64,000 nt of DNA. It comes from an uncultured Aquimarina sp. Its GTDB lineage: Bacteria; Bacteroidota; Bacteroidia; Flavobacteriales; Flavobacteriaceae. Both the position numbers and the translations under genes were made by a program. A model generated the notes under the pieces. That model was not told the origin of the DNA. It searched no databases and saw only the letters and a program-made list of their open reading frames with translations. Location: the NCBI GenBank assembly GCA_947493035.1, contig CANLOW010000001.1, forward strand, positions 62,001-126,000, written 5' to 3'. Positions within the stretch are counted from its first letter, which is position 1, and each line of letters begins with the position of its first letter. Below, in pieces: positions 1 to 10,100 of this stretch.

Positions 1-136
1 CTAAAACTACATTATTAAGAACATCTGGTTTGAAAATACCTAAAACAACTTCTACAAGCGTTACAAAAGATAGGATACCGAATACTACCCAGATTCTTTT
101 TGTGTTTGATTCGTGATGTGCTATATCGTGTGCCAT
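1..136 (-). CDS. Cytochrome c oxidase subunit IV-like protein (partial, C-terminus outside window)
   Basis: The first 45 codons are present, starting at the ATG at 136 (MAHDIAHHESNTKRIW...), and the frame runs off the window edge. A short His-rich cytoplasmic head leads into a hydrophobic segment, as in the small subunit IV of Bacteroidota caa3/aa3-type oxidases. It lies 30 bp downstream of the long subunit III gene on the same strand and closes the visible part of an oxidase operon. The family call leans on context as much as on the short sequence. Confidence 0.72.
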   Translation of the reverse strand, partial: MAHDIAHHESNTKRIWVVFGILSFVTLVEVVLGIFKPDVLNNVVL

Positions 137-166
137 TTCTATGCTATTCTTTTTTATCTTAAATAT

Positions 167-1153
167 TTATACTAAGTAGAAGAATGTGAATACAAATACC
201 CATACTAAATCTACAAAGTGCCAGTACAATCCAACTTTTTCTACCATTTCGTAATGACCTCTCTTTTCATAAGTACCTAATAGTACATTAAAGAAAATGA
301 TAATATTAATCAAAACTCCTGTAAAAACATGGAAACCATGAAAACCAGTAATAAAGAAAAAGAAATCAGCAAATAAAGGACTTCCATATTCATTACGAAC
401 TAAGTTAGCACCCTCTACAATCAAAGCGCCATCTTTTTTCAATTTAGCAATTGATTCAGCTCTTGAAAGCACTGTCTTTTCACCTTTTTTAGTTAACACT
501 TGAGTCCTTACTAACACATTTGGATTAGCCTCTACCCCAGCAATTACCTCTTCTAATGTGAATGATGGTAAGGTAGACTCACCTTCATACCATACACCAT
601 TTTTATTTTCATGTTGCACCCTATCGGAAGGAATACTTGCAGCTATTTCTGATAATTTCACACGGTGACCGTCTGTATCTACTAACTGTAATATTTGTCT
701 TCCTTTGGTTTCTATCGCTCCGTACTCACCTTTAATAAAGTTTTTCCACTCCCATGCTTGAGAACCTAAGAAAACAAATCCTCCAAGAATAGTCAAAGCC
801 ATGTAAGTAACTACTTTATTCTTTTTCATATGATGTCCAGCATCTACAGCTAAAACCATAGTAACAGAAGAAAATACTAGTATAAAAGTCATCAATGCCA
901 CATAATACATCGGAGCATCAACCCCGTGCATGAATGGAAAGTGATTAAATACTTCGTCGGCTATTGGCCAAGAATCAATAAACTTGAATCTAGAAAAACC
1001 ATATGCTGCTAGGAAACCTGAAAATGTAAGTGCATCAGATAATATGAAGAACCACATCATTAATTTTCCGTAGCTAGCTTTCAAAGGCTGAACGCCTTCT
1101 CCACCACCCCAGATGTTTCCTTCAGTTCCTGTTTTAATAACAGTTGTACTCAT
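167..1153 (-). CDS. Cytochrome c oxidase subunit III, long form with an internal insertion
   Basis: A 328-residue inner-membrane subunit of a haem-copper oxidase of the respiratory chain. The N-terminal helices start near residue 28 (LMMWFFILSDALTFSGF), and a conserved QAWEW motif is at 132-136. The C-terminal signature helices are FFFFITGFHGFHVFTG (264-279) and GLYWHFVDLVWVFVF (308-322). Between about residue 140 and 258 there is a hydrophilic block of roughly 115 residues that the 192-residue paralogue next door lacks. This explains the length above the usual 190-270 residues. The gene lies 59 bp after the short subunit III gene and before subunit IV, and is probably co-transcribed from ctaB. 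Confidence 0.93.
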   Translation of the reverse strand: MSTTVIKTGTEGNIWGGGEGVQPLKASYGKLMMWFFILSDALTFSGFLAAYGFSRFKFIDSWPIADEVFNHFPFMHGVDAPMYYVALMTFILVFSSVTMVLAVDAGHHMKKNKVVTYMALTILGGFVFLGSQAWEWKNFIKGEYGAIETKGRQILQLVDTDGHRVKLSEIAASIPSDRVQHENKNGVWYEGESTLPSFTLEEVIAGVEANPNVLVRTQVLTKKGEKTVLSRAESIAKLKKDGALIVEGANLVRNEYGSPLFADFFFFITGFHGFHVFTGVLINIIIFFNVLLGTYEKRGHYEMVEKVGLYWHFVDLVWVFVFTFFYLV

Positions 1154-1212
1154 AATTATAAAAACTATTTTTTTCTAATGTTGCAAAAGTAAGGATTCGC
1201 GGTATATTTTCC

Positions 1213-1791
1213 TTACATAAATAATAAAAAACCGAAGAGATAAATCCATAATACGTCAACAAAATGCCAATACATTTCTGCTAACTGTATTCCCAAGTAA
1301 TTTTCTTTGGTATATTTTCCTTTTAAATGCTTTATTAACACGACAGTTAGCACTAATAATCCTCCAAAAATATGTAGTAGATGTACAAAAACTATGGCAT
1401 ATATAAATGATGTAGTTACTGTCGCTGCACTTCCGGTTGGATAAAAACCTTGAGAAATGATCTCACCAAAACCTTTAAATTGAAGTACAACAAATACTAC
1501 AGCAGATACAAAAGTAGCTAACAACAAAAATGTAGCCTTTTTCCTTTCTTCTGACTTGATGGCCCTTTTAAACAGATAAAACAAAACACTGCTAAGAATA
1601 AGCACTGCTAAACTTATATAAAAGGATGATGGAAACACAAAATCATCGATCCAGTCTTTACGCTCTGCACTTACAATATAAGCACTTGTTAAGCCCGCAA
1701 AAGTCATAAACATACTCAACATTGCAAACCACATGATGTTTTTTTTAGCTCTAGCTGTTTTTTCTTGTAATGTTCCTTCTGTTAAATCCAT
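1213..1791 (-). CDS. Cytochrome c oxidase subunit III, short form
   Basis: A 192-residue membrane protein of the cox3 family. It has five predicted membrane segments and the typical last helix (MYWHFVDVLWIYLFGFL) with the conserved WHFVD motif, and the HLLHIFGGL segment before it. It starts 29 bp downstream of ctaB and is followed by the second subunit III gene. Two adjacent subunit III genes of unequal length are a familiar arrangement in Flavobacteriia oxidase operons. Which of the two assembles with subunit I cannot be told from the sequence. Confidence 0.93.
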   Translation of the reverse strand: MDLTEGTLQEKTARAKKNIMWFAMLSMFMTFAGLTSAYIVSAERKDWIDDFVFPSSFYISLAVLILSSVLFYLFKRAIKSEERKKATFLLLATFVSAVVFVVLQFKGFGEIISQGFYPTGSAATVTTSFIYAIVFVHLLHIFGGLLVLTVVLIKHLKGKYTKENYLGIQLAEMYWHFVDVLWIYLFGFLLFM

Positions 1792-1820
1792 TTATTATAG
1801 AAAGCTTTTAACTTCAAATT

Positions 1821-2717
1821 TTAATTAAATATAAATTTATCTACGACGTATGCTATTTGTATAAAACTGATATAGCTAACACTTACCAACATGAGTTTTT
1901 TTGCATCTTCAGAAGTCCTTGATTTATATAAAACTATAGCCTTCTGCAACATCCACAACCCCAATAAAAAAACCACAACGGCTGTATAGATCGAAATATG
2001 CAACGCTCCTGTCTTCCCAAACACTGGCAAAACAGAACACACAATAGTCCATATCGTATATAGAATGATTTGAGCAACAGTAATTTTATCTTTCTTACCA
2101 GTCGGAAGCATGAAGAAACCACCTCTTTGATAATCTTCATACAAAAACCAACCTATGGCCCAAAAATGAGGGAATTGCCAAAAAAACTGAATCATAAATA
2201 ATGTCCCTGCTTCAATACCAAAATCACCTGTAGCAGCTACCCAACCCAACATAAAAGGAATTGCACCAGGAATTGCTCCTACAAATACCGCCAATGGTGT
2301 TTTTGTTTTTAATGGTGTATATAAACTTACATAACTGAAGATAGAAATAGCTCCAAACATCGCTGATTTAGGATTTAACACATACAAAAGTGTGATTCCT
2401 AAAATTGTTAAAAGACTAGCAATTGTCAAAGCTGTATTGATAGACATTCTACCACTAGCTACTGGTCTATCTTTTGTTCTATGCATTAATTTATCAAGAT
2501 CTCTTTCTATCACTTGATTAAATGCATTAGATGCTCCTACCATAGCATAGCCTCCTACACACAATATAAATAGCTCTACAAAATCGACACTATCCACTGC
2601 CAGTAGATATCCTGCAATAGATGAAAAAAGCACATACACAGACAACTTCATCTTCGTAAGTACTGCAAAGTCTTTTATAAAACTTGATTGAGATGCTGTA
2701 ACCGTTTTGGTAGCCAA
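1821..2717 (-). CDS. ctaB: Protoheme IX farnesyltransferase (haem O synthase)
   Basis: Transfers a farnesyl group to haem B to make haem O, the precursor of haem A for the oxidase encoded downstream. It is a 298-residue membrane enzyme of the UbiA prenyltransferase superfamily. The first Asp-rich motif is in NAFNQVIERDLDKLMHRTKD (NxxxDxxxD type), followed by RPVASGRMS. A second polar loop lies around FLYEDYQRGGFFMLP. It is the first gene of a unit that continues into the oxidase subunits. A good Bacteroidota promoter lies 33-65 bp upstream of the start, and a terminator separates it from tonB. Confidence 0.95.
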   Translation of the reverse strand: MATKTVTASQSSFIKDFAVLTKMKLSVYVLFSSIAGYLLAVDSVDFVELFILCVGGYAMVGASNAFNQVIERDLDKLMHRTKDRPVASGRMSINTALTIASLLTILGITLLYVLNPKSAMFGAISIFSYVSLYTPLKTKTPLAVFVGAIPGAIPFMLGWVAATGDFGIEAGTLFMIQFFWQFPHFWAIGWFLYEDYQRGGFFMLPTGKKDKITVAQIILYTIWTIVCSVLPVFGKTGALHISIYTAVVVFLLGLWMLQKAIVLYKSRTSEDAKKLMLVSVSYISFIQIAYVVDKFIFN

Positions 2718-2749
2718 TGTCTAAAAATTAACTGCTTAAAATAGGGCGA

Positions 2750-2782
2750 CAAAGATACTGCATACCTACTTTACACGCAAAA
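2750..2782 (-). promoter_or_regulatory. Promoter of the ctaB-cox unit
   Basis: On the minus strand TTTTG (2778-2782) is followed by a 20-base spacer and TATCTTTG (2750-2757). This fits the Bacteroidota sigma-ABfr consensus TTG-N19-23-TAnnTTTG. The predicted start near 2743 gives a leader of about 25 bases. Confidence 0.55.
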
Positions 2783-2853
2783 TGAATAGATGTTATTAAC
2801 AAATGAATAGTTGAATTTTATATTTAATCATAAATAAACTCACATCATATTGT

Positions 2854-2897
2854 AAAAAAAATAGCCTCAACAATTGAATTGTTGAGGCTATTTTTTT
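2854..2897 (-). terminator. Intrinsic terminator after tonB
   Basis: A perfect hairpin is built from AATAGCCTCAACAATT and its complement, flanked by A and T runs on both sides. It lies about 20 bp after the tonB stop and upstream of the ctaB promoter. It could act in both directions, but only the minus strand has a gene reading into it. Confidence 0.85.
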
Positions 2898-2916
2898 AAT
2901 ATCATTACTACTTACG

Positions 2917-3657
2917 TTACTCTACACGGAAGGTAATAGGTTTTGTAAATGTCATTGCAACTGGCTTTTTCCTTTGCTTACCAGGAGTCATCTTAGGTAA
3001 CAAATTAATTACACGAATGGCTTCTTTTTGCAATCTAGGGTGTTTAGCTTTTGCTTGAATATTAGTAACATTACCTGTCTTATCAACTTTAAACGTTACA
3101 TAAATTCTTTGCACCCCACTTAAACCAAGCTCTTCTGCTATATCAGTATTAAACTTTCTTTGGATAATTTTATCCAGTTTCTTACTAAAACAGTCTTTTC
3201 TTGCTCTTGGTGATCTTTCTTTTTCACAACCTGGAAAAATAGCAGATTCTTCAATAACATGAAAAGGTACATCTCCAATCTCTTCTTCTTCACCTTCTCC
3301 TTCATCTACATCTGAAAAGTCAGGCACCTCATCTGGAATATCCTCTTCTTCATCTACATCAGTATCTTCAAAAACTGTTTCTGGTTCTGGCTCATCATCT
3401 TCCACAACCTCTACTATCTCCATTGATGGTGGCGGTGGTGGTGGTGGTGGTGGTCTACGAAATACTACTTTCGTAATTGGAATTTCCTCTTCGATTTCTT
3501 CAATAATCTCTTCTACCTCTTGCTTGATGATTTCGATAGAGTAACTCTTACGCTCTAGAAAAAACCAAGTGATAAGAAGAATAGCTATCAAACCTATCTG
3601 ACGATAGATCGGAACGTTCTTCCTCAAGTCTTTCTTTGGATTCTTTTTTACTTCCAT
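2917..3657 (-). CDS. TonB family energy transducer
   Basis: A 246-residue inner-membrane-anchored periplasmic protein that couples the proton motive force to outer-membrane TonB-dependent transport. One N-terminal membrane helix (about 20-35, IGLIAILLITWFFLE) is followed by a Glu-rich stretch and a run of nine prolines near residue 70. An acidic Glu/Asp linker follows (about 80-130), then the C-terminal TonB domain (about 150-246, with VTFKVDKTGNVTNIQ and the ending TFTKPITFRVE). It is the last gene of the ruvA-sprA-vanZ-tonB run. It could serve receptors elsewhere, such as the one at 55.7 kb. Confidence 0.93.
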   Translation of the reverse strand: MEVKKNPKKDLRKNVPIYRQIGLIAILLITWFFLERKSYSIEIIKQEVEEIIEEIEEEIPITKVVFRRPPPPPPPPPSMEIVEVVEDDEPEPETVFEDTDVDEEEDIPDEVPDFSDVDEGEGEEEEIGDVPFHVIEESAIFPGCEKERSPRARKDCFSKKLDKIIQRKFNTDIAEELGLSGVQRIYVTFKVDKTGNVTNIQAKAKHPRLQKEAIRVINLLPKMTPGKQRKKPVAMTFTKPITFRVE

Positions 3658-3713
3658 ATTAGGGTCTTATTTCGCGATAGCTAAAATAGCTATTTTATTT
3701 TCATATCAAAAAA

Positions 3714-4103
3714 TTAGTATTGTAGTTTTTTAGGGTTCAGAATAAATTTAATACTGAATAAATATCCTAACAACACTCCTGTACTATTAGCCACCATATC
3801 AAGCCAATCCATTTGCCTATACGAAGTGAAAACATATTGACATACCTCCATCAAAAGCCCTAAAAACAATGCTAAAACTACTATTCGCAACAAATAGAAC
3901 TTCCAATCCTCTTTATTTTTATTCAACCTACAAGCTAAAGCCCATATTAAAACAAAAACCAAATAGGCAGTTGCGTGCGCTATTTTATCAGCTCCATTAA
4001 TACTTTCTGGAACCATCCCCATAGCATATTTATCTAAAGAAGCATAAACTACAAAAGCAGTATATAGCAATGGCATGAATTTAGAAATCAGTTTTAGATT
4101 CAT
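3714..4103 (-). CDS. VanZ-like family membrane protein
   Basis: A 129-residue protein with four hydrophobic segments and the VanZ-like pattern: a conserved DK...KIAHATAYLVFVLIW near residues 38-55, and a C-terminal RQMDWLDMVANSTGVLLGY motif. The biochemical role of VanZ-like proteins in Bacteroidota is unknown, and the family name comes from teicoplanin resistance in Gram-positives. It starts one base after the sprA stop codon, so translation is probably coupled to sprA. Confidence 0.85.
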   Translation of the reverse strand: MNLKLISKFMPLLYTAFVVYASLDKYAMGMVPESINGADKIAHATAYLVFVLIWALACRLNKNKEDWKFYLLRIVVLALFLGLLMEVCQYVFTSYRQMDWLDMVANSTGVLLGYLFSIKFILNPKKLQY

Positions 4104-4104
4104 T

Positions 4105-7100
4105 TTAGTTACCGAAATTATATCTTAATGTAAACCCACTACGTATTGTTGCCGTAGGGAAAGATGTCGAAATAGCGAACCTAGAAAATGTATGATCATA
4201 GAAAAACAATGCCGTCAAATTTTTACTTAATGCATAATCCGAAGTAAAACGAATACTATAAACAGATTGCCCTGATGTCACTTGACTGTTATCTATATCT
4301 AAATTTCGAATGATAGTTTCATTTTGCCTCAACGAAATATCTGCTTTTAAGTTCAAATCACTTTTTATTATTTTTCGTTTTCCTCCAAAACGAGTTTTTA
4401 AGCGAATATCCTTGATACGATAACCAAGCCCCAATATAAACTCATTACCCAATACTTCTGTTAACAATTGATTATCAAAACTAAATGACAATGCTCTATC
4501 TCTTCGTAACTCACCAGAAACTTTAATAGAACTCTTAGTTTCTAAATCTAATTTCAATAGAGGAGAAAACTGTTCAGACAAGCTAATATTACCATATAAG
4601 GTTTCAGTTAATAAATTACCCGATTGATCTTTTTTGTCTGAGTCATTGATATCAAACTCTAAGTTAGTTTGAAACTGATTAATCGAATAATCTGATCTAT
4701 ACCCATGATTCACTGAAAATCGTTTAAATCGCTTTTTAAACCATTTTTTCTTCATCAAACCAGTATATTTTAAATTCCAGTTTGGTAAAGGAAAGCTTCT
4801 AAACGCACCTAAACTTACACTACCTGCATCCTCTCCAGTATACGCTGCCAAAAAAGCTGGTAACAAAACTGCTTGACTATTTCTACCATAACCATCAGGA
4901 AAAACACCATCTTCACCTCTACTTGCATTACTACCAGCAAGTCTATTTGCTATTCTCAGTCTATTTGCTTTAAACTCTTCAAACGCTTTTGACCCTCCTT
5001 CGTTACTGCTTTGGAATGATGTTTTTAACAAAATCGTTGATATGTTAAAATTCCCAGACTCATAAGGTGTCAACGAATTAAATCTAAAATTTCTATTCCC
5101 TAAATCGTCTACTCTAAAGTTTTCTGCATAGGTTGTAGACTTAGTCCTATTAGCTGTAATATCAATCTTAAGATCTTTAATAAACTCTAAAGTTCCTTGA
5201 AGATCTAATTGCTCAGAATTTCTAGTTTGATATTGTTCATTAAACTGATCATAAATAGTTAAATACCCTCTTCGCGCAGCCTCTTGCCTTATATCTGCCT
5301 GACTACCAAATGTAAATCCAAGACTAGGCTTTAAAGTTCCTAACAAACCTACCTGTTGAGTAAATCCTGGCAACACCGTACCACTATCTCTCTGGTAATT
5401 AACATTCAACTTCTTCAACCCACTAACTACTGCCACCACCGTATTGTAAGCCTTTATACTTGGCTTCAATTTATTATTTGGAGTTTTAGCTTTTTTAGTA
5501 GTTCGCGTTCTAGAAGCAATTTTAGGTCCTGAAGATAACGTATCTTTTTTCTTCTTTACTTTTTTACTATTCGAAGTACGCTTTACAAAACCTATCTCTT
5601 TGTAAAACTTATTCAAATCGAAGCTTGTATTCAATCGATGTATCGATGAATTCTGAATCGTATTACCAAGACTAGCTACAGGAGTACCATCTTGATTGGT
5701 TAAACCAGCATCAAGGAAAAACTCACTCGACTTTTGCCATTGATAGTTACCAGTATAAGAATAAGTAGAATTGATAAATGACAATACAGGAAATTTACTA
5801 AATGGCAATGTATAATTCGCTTGTAAACTCTGATTCAAAGTATTTGGATCACCAATATCCGAAAGCCCATCCCAAATAGAGTTACTAGGATTAACTATGT
5901 CGTTTCCATTTTGATCTTTAGAAATGAAATTTCTAACAATACGATCAGAAGTAGAAGTAAAATTCATACTCAAAGACTTTGTGAAATTGAAGCCTAAAGC
6001 ATATTGCCAGTTAAATAAATAATTACGTTGCTGTAACGGATCAAGTTTTATATCTCCTTCTCCTAAAAGCACATCTCTAAACAACTGCTCATTAAATCTA
6101 CGATTTAACCCTCCAGTAAAACTTACATTAGTTGGTAAAGGATTAAAATTTAAATCTTTTAACCACTGCCAATATTTACCTTTTTGAGTAAACTTTGATT
6201 TATCGAACGGTGTAATTTCCCAAGGCACAAAATTATAATTATAGGTGCCGGAAAGATTTAACCCTAAATTCTGTGCTTTTTCTATTTCAAAACTTCTATG
6301 ATCTTCTTGATTGTATGTTCCCGAGAAGCTAAAATTCTCTATATCATACGGCATAGGCTTTCGTTCACCTACTCTATTTTTTCTAAGACCTATTAAACTT
6401 ACACTTTGCCTTTTCGTATATTCTGTAGAACGCTCTTCGATTTCATCTCTAGTCGGAGCATCAGGGCTTGAGTTTCTATCTGCTGCATCTAAAACATCTT
6501 CTAACAGCAAATCCTCATCAAACGGATCATATTGAGGTGTTATCAACTCTTCACCTCGACTATAACTAACAGGAATCTGAACACCCCATTTTTTTGGCAA
6601 TAGTTGTCCTAGCTGAACATTTGTAGTAACATCATATTGCTTTAAATCTTCTTGACTTCGTTCGCTTGGCCCTTGCTCTATCGATCCAAAACCTATAGTA
6701 CTAATTCTACCAGAACCTGAAACACTTGCAAAATCAGCTATATTAGTATCAACATTTGCAACAGCAGCCCAACCACCTTGATTTTTAAGACCACTTAAAC
6801 GCAATTCATTGAACCATACCTCTACATCTTTAGAGATCCCTGTGTTGTTTTTAACTCCAAGCATAAACACTTTCACGTTACCAAAACTTGGGTTTCCTTT
6901 GATCCCAACCTTTAACGCTCCAGCAGCAGGAACGAAGTCTTCCGTTACTACTTGCAGACTCTCATTATAAAAAACTAAATTCCTTCTATCTTCAAGATTC
7001 GCATTAGCTGCATTAAATTCAGCTTTTACTTTTTGCAATAACTCTAATGGCAAATTAAATCTATTGGCATCTGGCCATACATCATCTGGGCTTCTTTCAT

Positions 7101-10100
7101 TAAAACCTGTAACTTCTAATGGAATTTCTACTTGATAAAAGTTTTCTGTAAAATCACTACCAAATCGTAAAATTGCTGAAGTTTCATTATCCTCCAAACC
7201 TGCTTGATCTAAACCTTCTGCATGCACAAACAACTCAACATTCTCATACTGACGCATGTCAATATTATAGTTATTATATACCGCTCTCGCATCTCCAGCA
7301 GCTAAATTATTTACTCTCAAAGATAATGAGCGCTCATCCTGAGCAATTATTGTATTGTTATTATTTGATTGCTCTCTCACGACACCTGGTGGTATCGTAT
7401 ATTTTGGGTTTTGCTCTACACTAACAGACGAAACATCTAATCCTGCAGCACCGGCAGTAGTTATATTAATCCCTTCTGTATCAACACCACTTGTGCTATT
7501 AGTTTGTAAATATTGGCGATAAGTACCTCTAACTAAATCTAATGAACCTAAACGTAATAAAATAGGTCGTTCGAAACCTGTAAGGTACATTCTAATAAAA
7601 TTAGCTGACCTTAAATCATTAATCCCCCCTATAGCCTCTCTTAACTCATCACTATTTACAGGAATTTGAATTTGCACCCACTGTGCCTCAACATTTCCTC
7701 CATCAGGCGTTCCTACTGTAAGCACATCAGTAACATCTTTAACCATACCTCTGTTACCACCTAATCGAAGCTCTTCTGATGATAGATTTACTGTATATTC
7801 AAAATACTGATTCAGTGTACTATGTGTGTTATCACGATTGACATCTTCAACCGTTGGTACTGTACCGTTACCACGATTACTTTCTGAAACTTCAGTAATT
7901 GAATTTCCATCTGTACCATTATACTTTCTATAACGATCTACAATCGTCTCTGTTCTTTCTGCTTGTAAAAAATACTGATAATCATCTCCTGCAGGATCTT
8001 CTAAACCACCATAAACTGCAGATATAGACTGTTCTCTTTCATTTTTAATACCATCAAAACCGGCATCTTGCTGCGTTCTTGCAGCTCCATCATTATCGAA
8101 ACCATACACTAATGATTGATTTTCGGGCACTCTACCAAAACCATTCAGATCTACATCTATATCTTCTGTAGTTTCAGGCAACCCATTCTCGTACATCTTC
8201 TTATTATCCTTTAATACATCTTCACTAATATTACCAATATTGAAGCGTATCTGACCAACATTGGCTCTATTCACATTTTCTGTAGATCCGACATAAGGGT
8301 TCAGCAACCAAAATTCCACAAACTCTACATTCGTTTGTTCGAAATTAGTACTATTGATAGCTCTAGTAATACCTCCAAAATTTTCTCTAGCTTCAGTTGT
8401 TTCTACCCCTTCTGCTATATCATTATCGGGGTTAGGATCTACATAATCAGGATTGTAGTTATAAGGCCCACGCTCATCTGGTCTGTAATGCAAATCGAAT
8501 GTAAATAAAGACCTTGTTTGATTTTGTGGTATTTGAGTATTCGGAAATAATTCATTAACAGATACTCTACGAGCTTCTGGTGTTGAAATGTCTTCAACGC
8601 TTATCCCGCTAGGTCTACTCGTATTATAAAAAATAGGATCAATAGTATACCACGATAAACCTGCACGTTTGTAACCTGTCAGCAATTGGTCTGCTGGTGT
8701 ATTATCACCTATTGATTCATCAAAAGGCACACCTGTAGTACCATTTCCTTCTGGCACACTCGAAAGCTCCCAAGACAATGGATTACTGATATCAATACGT
8801 GTTTGTGCTCCTTCAAAATCATCTACATATGAAGTCACTTTACCATCGAAATCAGCAGCACTTGGAGAATTCGAAAATAGATAAGCAAATTCACCTCGTA
8901 TAGAAAAATTCGAAGGGGCTTCCGTATCAATATTTGGCAACTTATTTACCATTCTTGTTAGAAACGGCACCTCTGTAGAATAATTAGCATTTAAGCCTAA
9001 AATCGTATTATTAATAGGCTCAAAATTCAGGTTAGATTTTTGCGTAAAAGGACGCTCTCTTAAGTTCAATAAAGTTCCCCCAAAAACAAAGTCTTCAGAA
9101 ACTTTTGTTTCAAAATTCACCCCTGTAAAACGCTTCACTTGTTGCCCAAATACCGCATTATTTTCGGTTGACACCTCAATCGGTGTATTAGAAGCCAATA
9201 AAGCAGGGTCTATAATTTCAACACGACCTAACTGATAATTAACTGTATAATCTAAACCTTCTTGTAATAACCTACCACCTGCAGTTACTCGAACCGAACC
9301 TCTAGGGACATTAAAGGCTCCGATAGATATTCCGTTTTGACCTGTTTGCTTATACCTTCCTTTTAACCTAAAAAGATTCTTATTAGCTTGTTTCTGTTCC
9401 GCATCAATTTTAGTGGTAGAATAAAGCGTATTGAAGACATACTGCTTCTGATCTAAGTTATAAGTATTTGGCGCTTCGTAATCACCAGTATCTCCTGTAG
9501 CCACTAAAGCGTCAAAAAGGTGTTCCCCAAAAGGTTCGGAAACAGGAAAGATGATAGTTCCATTTTCAGTATCTACAGTTAAACCTGGGAAAAAGTCAAA
9601 AAAGCCATCCCCACCTGTAACAGGATCATTATTTATATTTAATTGATCCATTCTAAACAAACGCAACAACGTAGGTTTCGAATCTCCAAAAGGGATTCGT
9701 TCTCCTTGCGTATTTTGAGTAACATTGACAGATTCGATAAAATTCCTTGGAGAAGGGTTCGCATAAACAATGTTCAAGCGAAAATCTTCTCTTTCCAAAC
9801 GAAAAGTCCCTAAAGCATAAACGTTTTTCATCATCAAGTCCCAAACAGGCTGACTAACATCTGTTACCGAACTCTTCAATTGCTTTACTACTAAATTTTG
9901 AGAAGAAGAAAAACCATTTTCTTCTTCAGGAGTCGTATCCAATCCAGGAATACGAGTACCTGACACTCCATCGTTAGCAAATTCACCTACTTGAAAAACT
10001 TGCCCTCCACGAGTATATTGATAGGCTACCCCTAAAATTTCATTATTATTTAAACGTTGATTTAAACTAATATATCCTAACTGAGTATTTAACGTAAATT

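Noticed and set aside
3430-3460. GGT repeat in tonB read as an unstable microsatellite or phase-variation tract
   Set aside because: It encodes the proline run normal for TonB linkers, and changes by whole codons would not alter the frame.
7173-7424. Open frames on the plus strand inside sprA, rpoB and rpoC (for example 7173-7424, 28281-28547, 32460-32924)
   Set aside because: They lie opposite strongly conserved genes, have low-complexity Ser/Thr/Pro/Ile-rich translations and match no family. They are shadows of the real genes.
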